From Candidatus Sedimenticola sp. (ex Thyasira tokunagai) (GTDB taxonomy: Bacteria; Pseudomonadota; Gammaproteobacteria; Chromatiales; Chromatiaceae): a stretch of 64,000 nt of DNA. Where the stretch lies: positions 2,542,598-2,606,597 of the forward strand of contig CP134874.1 of the NCBI GenBank assembly GCA_037318855.1, written 5' to 3'. Both the position numbers and the translations under genes were made by a program. Under the pieces are notes generated by a model. The model did not search any database and was not told the DNA's origin. It worked only from the letters and a program-made list of their open reading frames with translations. This document shows, one piece after another, positions 56,661 through 64,000 of this stretch (position 1 is its first letter; every line of letters starts with the position of its first letter).

Positions 56661-59600
56661 GTCCCGGCACTCAACACCACCGCCCCGTTGCTGCCGGAGG
56701 TATTGATATCATCATCTACGGTGAGACTGTTGTTGCCATTATCCAGGGTGAAGCCGCCACTGGCGGTCACCGTCCCCAGGTTGGTGACGGCGTGTTACTG
56801 CCTTCATCCAGAATCACGGAATAGCTCGAACCCGCATCGACCGTTCAAAGTCGCTGCTGTAATACCACCACTGGCACTGTCGGTTACATTGCCGTCAGAT
56901 CCACCGTCAGGTCGACCGGTTCCTGTACCCACACTGGAGGCCGCACTGAAATTTACAGCTCCAGTGGAAACCACGTAGGCATTGTCGTTGTCGGTATTGA
57001 GACTGAGGTTGGTTACCGTTACATCCGAGTGCCGCATCATCGTGTTGTTGGTCACCGATATCGCCGCTGGTGCTATTGACAGGTGCAGGGCCTCAACCGG
57101 CGGTAATGGCGCGGTTAATGTGGTATTTCCAGTCGTCTGAGGTCGTATCCAGCCACGCTGACTGTAATAGCTGCCAAATCCAATTGCTTCATTTGAAACC
57201 AGGGTTACCGTCCCTGCACCCACATTGATGCCGCCAATCTCCACATCACCGTCACCATGCTTATTGGTCAACGAAATGTTTAGACCGGACGGTACTCAAA
57301 TCAAGACCACAATCAGAGCCTCCGATCCTCAGATTACCAGTTGAACGTTGTCAGTAACAGTTTTTATGGTAACCGTACCCATCTGTCAGGGCGTTGTTGT
57401 CCGTATTATCAGTCAGCGCCAGATCATCAGCGGTGATGGTGATATCACCGGCACCCGCCGTGATATCCACATCATTCTGGTTATAGACACCAGTGCCCAC
57501 ATCTCCAGCACCACTGCACCGTCGCTGCCCAAGGTAACGATATCCCCGCTCGTCACGGTTAGACTCAGATTGGTAGCCATAATCCCTTGTTGTTGAGTCA
57601 AGTCTCCACCAGCCGTAAGATTCACCGTCGCAGGTTGGTGATATTGTGACTGCCACTGTCCAGGATGGCGGAATTGGCGGAACCCGCATTGACCGCCAGA
57701 GTCCCCGCGGTGATACCCACGCCGGCACCGTCAGTCACATTGCTTCCGGCTGTCAGATCCAGGGTACCCGTACACACTGTCGTGTTGGCTGCACTGAACC
57801 AGGCCAGCGGCTGCCATAATGGCCCTTACTGGGTCAGGTCACCGCCGACCGTAAGATCAACAGTTCCATCTCACCATGCAGCATTCGACGTACCAGAATA
57901 AGGGCGTCACTACGCGTCATCCGGTGACGTTATTTCCCCCGGTGATGGTAACCGGGTCAATGTCACCATCGGTGAATCCAGCCCTTGCGCACGCAGGGCC
58001 GCCGTGTCGCCCCCCTGAGGCAGCGCCGATGGTCATCGCCGCTATAGCTGCACCGGTATCATCATCGTCGTTGATGGTGCTGCCGGAGATCAGTGTCAAT
58101 CCTGACTGACCAGTGTCAGTTCGTCCAAGGTAATCGCACCGGCCGTCAGTGTCGATGCACTGGCACCGGCACCATCCGTGCCCTTGGTGGTGGCCTCGCC
58201 AATGGTCAGCGTGCCTGACGTGGTGATGTTATCGAGTTCCGTATCGCTGAGAATCGTACCAGCAGCGGTGCCGAGAGCCAGGGTGGCACCGTTCACCGAT
58301 TTCGCAAGGGTGAATAGGCGCCTGTGAAGTGTTCGGTAGCGTCAGTGGCGGAAAATTCTCGATCAGCGTCATGGCGCCGCTTGCGGTCTGAAGTGTGTCG
58401 GCTGCACCGATGATAATGGAACCGGTCCCATCACCTGATCCGGAATGGGGTAGCGCCTGCGTCATGGTTCCTGCTCCCGGCCTCACGGTGATAGTCAGCG
58501 CCGTTGTTAAGAGTGATACTTCCATTGACGTCTATATCATCACCGGCCTGCATAATCAGACCGGCACCGGAGCGTGGTATCCACCGTGAAGGTGATATTG
58601 CCGCTGCTCGCCTGCAGGATAATGGTGTCGCCGCTGGTCTGAGGGTAACCTAGCAGTTGCACTCCGCTATTGCATCAAGTCGATTGAAGTCTCGCCGCGC
58701 CTTCAGCGTCAGCATGCTATCGTCGAACTGGTTGACATGCCGCATCGATCTCGCCATCCAGATTTCCCGCCCCCGACTGGATAGTGATGTCGGTAGGGTC
58801 CAGCAGCAGTGTGCCCCCACTTGCCATTGGCCGCCGTGGCGTCCACCTTGCCGTCAAATTGCAGACTTCCCTTGCCGGACACCTCCACAAAGCCACCGTC
58901 TCCAGCCTCCGATCCACCACGGGCGCTGATACTTCCGTAGAATCCGGTGTTTCCATCCGCCCACACGATTACCCGCCCGCCGTCGCCGGCATCAGTAGCA
59001 TCCGCCTTGATGACTGCATCAGACCCCACATAGGTGTGACTGGCATTATGGACATCGGGATTAGCCCCCTGGTAGTCGCCACCAATACGCACATTGCCGC
59101 CGCCTGTGGTCCCTGAGGCATCGATCTGTGCATCACTTGTAATGGCTACACGATCACCCAGCACATCGATATCGCCCCCCTGCCCGCTGCCGGAGACGGC
59201 ATCGAGAGTGCCGCTGTTATAGACATCGCCACCGCTGCCCAGCAGACGGATGGTGCCGCCGGAGTCGTCGATACGCCCGGCGCGAATTACGCCATCATTG
59301 TTCACTACCCTGGTAAAGACATCCTGTGCAGCATGACCGGAGAGGAGCACCTGCCCGCCTTCGGCGCGAATCTCACCGCTGTTGCTGACGGCGGAATCCA
59401 GGCCGACAGGGTTACCCAGCACCGCTTCATCCACCTGGAAACGGATCGAGCCGTCACCACGAAAATCCACCACTGCCTTGCGACCGGCGGCCAGATTGAC
59501 ATAACCCACATCCGCAATAATCAACCCTTCATTGCTGACTGCACCACCCACCAAGGTAACGGAGCCACCGGTGGCGGCACTTATGATCCCCCGGTTGATA

Positions 59601-60193
59601 ACCACGCCGGCTGACTCACCGTCAGCCAGTCCCATCTCGTAGCGGCCGCTCATAAAATCAGCAGAACTCATGTCCAGGCCGGTAGCGAACAGGCTTCCCA
59701 CGTTGACGGTGGCCGATGCTCCAAAGATGATCCCATTGGGATTGCTGAGGAATACCCGGCCGTTGGCCTCGATGGAGCCGAAAATCTGGCTGGGATTCTG
59801 GTCAAGAATGCGATTGAGTACAGCAGCAGAGGCGGAGGGTTGTTGAAAAAGGACGCGCTCATTGGAGGCGACATTGAAGCGCTGCCAGTCAATAGCGAGA
59901 TTTTGGGACTGCTGTTGGATCAGTGTGGTTGCAGCATCCGGCAGACTGATAAGACCGGTACCGCCCATCACCTGCCCGCCCTCGGGCCCCGAGTAGGCCG
60001 GCCCGGACATTCCTATGATCGCACCAGCGGAGAGTGCAAGTACCTTTTGGATCAGGCGGGTTGCATCTGTTCCTTTCTGAGCACACTTTTTCATAGATCC
60101 AGACTCCTGCTTCCGGTCTTTAGGCAGTTGAAATACGTTATTTCAGTAAAACAGGATGGCCAGAGGCCAATAGTGTTTCGGTCTCTCGTCGAA

Positions 60194-62110
60194 CTAGAAC
60201 ATCTGAAATTTCGCACTAATGAAAAACTGGGGATTATCCCCATTACTCGGCGACTCACTATTAACCGGTGAGGCCAAAGTAGCGTTGATGAACGCCTTCG
60301 ATGTATGTAAATTCAGCCCTATGCCATAGCCTGATAGCTGTGCATAGCGCTTTTCGTTGGCCAGGGGTTCATTTCGCCAACCGGCCGCATAATCGACGAA
60401 CATCGTAAACGCCAGCGCCCGTCCCCAATTCAGCTGCCGACCACCCGACAGCCACTCTGGTACAGGATGTTCATCCAAAAATGAGAGGTTCTTTGACCAC
60501 TCAACGGAGGCAAAATAACCGCTATCACGAAGATACTCTGCAGAAGGATAGGCCCGGACGCTATTTGGGCCACCAAGACTCATCTGTTCCAGAGAGACCA
60601 GTAGATTTGGCGAATATTGGGCGTTTAAACGTAACCACAGCCAGCTATCGTCGGAAAGTTGCTGCTTACGGGTCATTTCGGCCACGACTTTATTGAACTG
60701 CCCGCCGGCCTTTTTGCCGGATGAGCCCGTCCGGCTTGCGTTGGAATCATCTTTTGCGTCCATGGAGCCAAAAAGACCACCAAAGCCATGGGAGAAGACC
60801 GCAGAAACGAGGGTTTGATTGGCCTTACCACTGGGACTTTTCCACTCATCCGCGAACAGGTAGTCTGTACCGACATCCAGTACCGTCAGCCTGTCTTCCG
60901 CAGTCTGAATATTATCGCTAAGGGTTTCCGCTTTTTTCACGGTCAGGCGGGCGTAGCCCGTACGTCGCTCGCGAAAAGAGCGCTGAAAAGAGCGCTCAAG
61001 TGATATGTAAGCCTGTTCGGCAGTACCTTCGATATTGAGACTCGCCAACTCCTGGCCCAAGTCGAACGCGTTACGGGCGCCCCCCACGGTCATACGGTAG
61101 TCAGATGAGATCACTGGACGGTCATAACTCAGCGAAAAGAAGTTGCCATTGCCAGGATTGAAGTTACGCAACAGCGATCCTGAAAGACGATCTGCGTTTC
61201 CGGTGAGGTTGTTGAAATCTACATCGACCCTGGCGCGATAGACACCGGTATACTCAGAGCCTGAATTGTCCAGCGAAAAACTCAGATTATAGGCAGACTC
61301 CTCTTCATAGACCTCCAGATCCAGATCCGTCAGCCCGGTAGTCTGCCCCGGCAGGAAGGTCAGCCGCGACTTGCGTTCAGCCATGGCCAAGCCGGGATAT
61401 TCCCACACATTTAGCAGCGCATTGGTGATCGCTGCGCGGGATACAGGCTTGCCGGCCAGTTCAGTGAATGGCGCCAATAGAACGTCGGGCTGATAACGTT
61501 TATTGCCCTTAACGGTCAGTTGGCCAAGGCGGCCTTGGAGTATATGGATGACCAGGGTTTCATTTTTGATGGTTTGTGGAGGGAGGAAGGCGGCGTCGAG
61601 AATAAGCTCACGCTCCCTGTAGAACTTGGTAATGCCGCCTGCCACATCCTCAAGATCGAAGAGGGTGAGCTGATTGTCATAGCTCTTGAGTATTTCAGAT
61701 AGTATTTGATCCAGCTCCGGATCAACCACCCTGATGGCACAGAATCCCTCGGACTCCACGTCCACACACACCGGGCAGACTTCAACTGAGTCTACAATCT
61801 TGCACTTATCGGACAACTTATCCCTGGGGGTCAAGCGTTGAACGACAACATGGCTGATCCTGACCGTTTTATCATCAGGCAGGCGTTCGCGCTTTGGCGG
61901 AACGATAAAACCGAAGCTACCGTCTCCGACATCCTCATCCGGTAGAGAGATATCACGAGTGGGGAAGCTTCCCTCTATATCCCTTGGTTTGCCGGCGTCG
62001 GGCACTGCCTGAGCCAACACATGCCCACTGAAAAAAGTGACGAGCAAACCCAGAAGCACGCAGCGGAGCCCTGACCCGATCAATTCTCTCCCACCTACCA
62101 ATATATCCAT
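60194..62110 (-). CDS. Two-partner-secretion transporter TpsB (ShlB/FhaC family)
   Basis: 638 residues, signal peptide ending HVLAQA. N-terminal POTRA region (about 75-250: VRISHVVVQRLTPRDK, LDAAFLPPQTIKNETLVIHILQGRLGQLTVKGNKRY), then a 16-strand barrel with SFSLDNSGSEYTGVYRARVDVDFNNLTG and the conserved NSVRAYPSAEY motif (the VRGY/F motif, Ala for Gly), ending in an aromatic residue (SAKFQMF) as outer-membrane proteins do. It exports the exoprotein encoded 100 bp downstream. An extra cysteine pair (CKIVDSVEVCPVCVDVESEGFC) sits in POTRA1, unusual for the family. Confidence 0.93.
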   Translation of the reverse strand: MDILVGGRELIGSGLRCVLLGLLVTFFSGHVLAQAVPDAGKPRDIEGSFPTRDISLPDEDVGDGSFGFIVPPKRERLPDDKTVRISHVVVQRLTPRDKLSDKCKIVDSVEVCPVCVDVESEGFCAIRVVDPELDQILSEILKSYDNQLTLFDLEDVAGGITKFYRERELILDAAFLPPQTIKNETLVIHILQGRLGQLTVKGNKRYQPDVLLAPFTELAGKPVSRAAITNALLNVWEYPGLAMAERKSRLTFLPGQTTGLTDLDLEVYEEESAYNLSFSLDNSGSEYTGVYRARVDVDFNNLTGNADRLSGSLLRNFNPGNGNFFSLSYDRPVISSDYRMTVGGARNAFDLGQELASLNIEGTAEQAYISLERSFQRSFRERRTGYARLTVKKAETLSDNIQTAEDRLTVLDVGTDYLFADEWKSPSGKANQTLVSAVFSHGFGGLFGSMDAKDDSNASRTGSSGKKAGGQFNKVVAEMTRKQQLSDDSWLWLRLNAQYSPNLLVSLEQMSLGGPNSVRAYPSAEYLRDSGYFASVEWSKNLSFLDEHPVPEWLSGGRQLNWGRALAFTMFVDYAAGWRNEPLANEKRYAQLSGYGIGLNLHTSKAFINATLASPVNSESPSNGDNPQFFISAKFQMF

Positions 62111-62439
62111 TCCACCTCTCGCTTTCGCAGATGCCCATCCAAAATACCTAGGCGATCTGTGGTGTAGTAGCCTATCCTAGAACTCACGGAACATAAGGTT
62201 ATGATACCTACTTAAACAGTAAGCGCAAGAAGTCTCTAAGCGCGCTATGAGCAGTTGTTCTGTGCAGCATCTGCACCAGCTACTGGCTGTAATCGCTCAT
62301 TGCTTTTACACAGTCTGAGCACAATTCAATTCGCTCAGAGTTGGTTATGAGGCCCCTTAAATAAACAGGGGCTGCCCAACAACGTCAAACAGAGCTAGAA
62401 TTACTGTGGAGACCACCTTTAATTACTCACCAGATCCCT
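62111..62439. promoter_or_regulatory. Divergent promoter region tpsB / tagH
   Basis: About 330 bp, AT-rich at both ends. It contains a perfect hairpin GCCCCT...AGGGGC (62352-62372) with no T-tract. It should hold promoters for the TPS block (leftward) and tagH (rightward). No consensus boxes could be assigned by eye. Confidence 0.4.
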
Positions 62440-63906
62440 ATGAAACTCCATCTAAAAGTCATTACATACCGAAATCAACCACCGATCGCTCCCATATCGG
62501 CACTCTTTGATGAGCAGGGAGGGTCGCTGGGGCGCACCGCAGGTAATAATTGTGTTCTGCCGGACCCCGAGCGCTTCATCTCCAGCAAGCATGCAGCCAT
62601 CTCTTTTCAGGGGCAGCGGTTCGTCATCACTGACACCAGTACTAACGGGCTCTACCTGGACGACAGTGGCCAGCCCCTGGGGCGTGACAATAGTGCGGAA
62701 TTACACAATGGCCAACGCCTGGTAATCGGGGACTACACGATCGAAATAGTTATTGACGATGAGTTGCCGGCGATGGGTGCATCCCCATTCGGCGACAGTT
62801 TGCCCCAAGCCATTGAAGACGATTTTCTCGCACCGCCACGCGGAGAAGATATGAGCCTTCCTGAGTTGGAGGGTACCGGCCCAACTTCAGAACCTTTTCC
62901 CTCCACACCCTCAAATCTCTTCGCCGAGGGAGCAGATGAGATTGGAGGAATCCCTGAGAGCAACGACTTCTTTGCCGCATCCAGCGCTATATCAAGCGAA
63001 TCCTCTACTCCCTATCCAGAGAGTGCGTCCGAAGCCGACAACATTCCCTCGGAGAACCAATTTTTTCAGCCCCCTCAAAGCATTCCAGAGAGCGGCGGCA
63101 TCCCGGCACAAGGGGGATTTTCACAATCATCACAAAGCATTCCCGATGACTGGGACATCCTCGGTGATATGGGTGTAACCGGGCAGCCCTCAACCACCCC
63201 ACCGCCGGAAGCCGCTATTACGCCACCCCCGCTACAGCCACAGTCAAACCTTCCCCCACAGCCGACTATGCAAAGGGCGACCTCGTCCAACGGTAGCGTG
63301 GACGCCCTGAAAATTCTTCTCAAAGGTGCGAACATTGAGAGTCTCGAAGTCGCCCCTGAAGAATCAGAGGCGCTCCTCGAAACCATCGGTGAGCTGATGC
63401 GGGAAATGGTCGGCGGTCTGATGGAGGTGCTGCGGGCCCGGGCTGAAATCAAGAGTGAATTCCGCATGCAGCTGACGACGATACGGCCGGTGGAGAACAA
63501 TCCGCTGAAGTTCTCGGCCGGCATTGACGAGGCACTGCGCAACCTACTGGCTCCCCAGAGTGATGCCTATCTTCCGCCTCGTGTGGCCCTGAATGAAGCA
63601 ATGGATAACATTGAGGCTCATCAGTTGGCGGTGATGGCCGGTATGCAGGCGGCCCTCTCCGCCATGCTCAAACGCTTTGAGCCCGGAACCCTGGAGCGCT
63701 ATTTTGAGAATAAGGGAGGACGTAGCCTGTTGGGGAGTAAGAAATCCTGGTACTGGGAGCAATTTGAAGAGAAGTACAAAGAAGTTCTTTCCGAGGCGGA
63801 AGACAACTTTCAGGATCTCTTTGGAGAGGAGTTTGCCCGTGCCTACCAGGATCAGACTGCAAAACTTGTTCAAGCACGCAATCTTATGCAAAAAGATGAG
63901 ACATAG
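62440..63906 (+). CDS. tagH: T6SS FHA-domain protein TagH
   Basis: 488 residues. An N-terminal FHA domain (about 10-100: GSLGRTAGNNCVLPDPERFISSKHAAISFQG, then DTSTNGLYLD) binds phosphothreonine; GR, SSKH and TNG are the conserved contacts. A long low-complexity Ser/Pro/Gln linker follows (about 115-280) and the C-terminal ~200 residues (MREMVGGLMEVLRARAEIKSEFRMQLTTIRPVENNPLKFSAGIDEALRNLL) are the TagH C-terminal domain. It is phosphorylation-controlled in the Fha1/PpkA paradigm. tssJ-K-L-M would be expected next, beyond the window. Confidence 0.93.
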   Translation: MKLHLKVITYRNQPPIAPISALFDEQGGSLGRTAGNNCVLPDPERFISSKHAAISFQGQRFVITDTSTNGLYLDDSGQPLGRDNSAELHNGQRLVIGDYTIEIVIDDELPAMGASPFGDSLPQAIEDDFLAPPRGEDMSLPELEGTGPTSEPFPSTPSNLFAEGADEIGGIPESNDFFAASSAISSESSTPYPESASEADNIPSENQFFQPPQSIPESGGIPAQGGFSQSSQSIPDDWDILGDMGVTGQPSTTPPPEAAITPPPLQPQSNLPPQPTMQRATSSNGSVDALKILLKGANIESLEVAPEESEALLETIGELMREMVGGLMEVLRARAEIKSEFRMQLTTIRPVENNPLKFSAGIDEALRNLLAPQSDAYLPPRVALNEAMDNIEAHQLAVMAGMQAALSAMLKRFEPGTLERYFENKGGRSLLGSKKSWYWEQFEEKYKEVLSEAEDNFQDLFGEEFARAYQDQTAKLVQARNLMQKDET

Positions 63907-63947
63907 ATTGAATCCATCGGGAGCAATGGGAAATCGAACAGGGCGCA

Positions 63948-64000
63948 GTGAGCAAAACAGCCGACATAATATTTTTTAACTTTGCAGGGGTGTTGCTCAG
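63948..64000 (+). CDS. Possible start of the next T6SS gene (partial)
   Basis: A GTG at 63948 opens a frame that stays open to the window end (MSKTADIIFFNFAGVLL). The hydrophobic stretch could be the signal of a TssJ lipoprotein, which normally follows tagH, but only 17 codons are visible and there is no clear ribosome site. Confidence 0.25.
   Translation, partial: MSKTADIIFFNFAGVLL

Larger units (their letters stand above)
53600..60094 (-). pseudogene. Two-partner-secretion exoprotein (FHA-type TpsA), frameshifted in the middle
   Basis: If continuous, about 2165 residues. The N-terminal frame (60094 to about 58820) has an extended signal region (MKKCAQKGTDATRLIQKVL...ALSAGAIIGMSGPAYS) and the TPS domain with NLAIDWQRFNVASNERVLFQQP and SNPNGIIFG. 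The C-terminal frame (56770-53600, 1056 residues) is an intact run of Gly/Thr/Ser-rich beta-helix repeats ending in an acidic stretch (LDDDDEEDELELEEEEE) and a hydrophobic tail. Between about 56770 and 58820 the repeats jump between all three frames at least six times, so the gene is broken as written. Indels next to short homopolymers hint at sequence error, but true decay is possible. TpsB is encoded directly upstream. Confidence 0.8.

Overview
The window reads as chromosomal DNA of a gammaproteobacterium. The housekeeping block gyrA-serC-pheA-hisC-tyrA on one strand, facing mtaD, ubiG, a MupP/Gph-type phosphatase and yciK across mtnA, matches the gene order I know from Pseudomonas and related lineages. 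The many c-di-GMP genes, the degenerate intergenic palindromes and the type VI secretion system (T6SS) would fit a free-living or symbiotic sulfur-oxidising gammaproteobacterium, but that placement is inference; no rRNA or tRNA gene was seen.

Layout: (1) 1-1050, minus strand, the start of an SMC/MukB-like ATPase gene cut by the window edge, preceded by a TOPRIM-domain gene with which it overlaps by 4 bp; this is a possible Wadjet-like defence pair. (2) 1985-3491, a two-domain signalling protein and a small secreted protein. (3) 3600-18022, amino-acid biosynthesis, gyrA, methylthioadenosine salvage, ubiquinone synthesis, a phosphatase and an SDR. (4) 18218-19129, a diguanylate cyclase. (5) 19400-26874, T6SS tip genes (PAAR, Eag-like chaperone, a fused TssB-TssC sheath paralogue, vgrG, an unknown). 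Two of the genes here, a methyltransferase and vgrG, are interrupted by the same 286-bp structured element. (6) 27225-38156, a T6SS core operon tssA-tssB-tssC-hcp-tagJ-tssE-tssF-tssG-tssH. (7) 38267-43475, an effector-like island bounded on the left by a MITE and holding near its right end the third copy of the 286-bp element and a fossil of a second tssH tail. It has an M35-like metallopeptidase followed by two paralogous small proteins (one cytoplasmic, one lipoprotein, likely immunity), a Cys/His protein of permuted papain-like layout, and a protein with a CNF-like Cys-His motif. (8) 43704-62110, one co-directional minus-strand block: HD-GYP sensor, diguanylate cyclase, CsgG-like protein, Ser/Thr kinase, caspase-like peptidase, a giant two-partner-secretion exoprotein (frameshifted) and its TpsB transporter. 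(9) 62440-63906, tagH, the FHA protein that restarts the T6SS locus and runs toward the right edge.

How the parts fit: the T6SS core, PAAR, VgrG, Eag-like chaperone, TagJ, TagH and the Ser/Thr kinase suggest a phosphorylation-controlled T6SS firing a set of enzymatic effectors encoded just behind tssH. The TPS exoprotein, CsgG-like protein, caspase, kinase and c-di-GMP enzymes suggest a surface/biofilm programme placed inside the same locus, separating tssH from tagH. The most unusual signal is the 286-287-bp element: three direct copies, no target duplication, each followed by A(A/G)GG, with paired compensatory changes in its 3' hairpin. Exact removal restores the frame of both interrupted genes. 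A non-autonomous IS200/IS605- or IscB-type (HEARO/omega-RNA) element is my leading but unproven guess.
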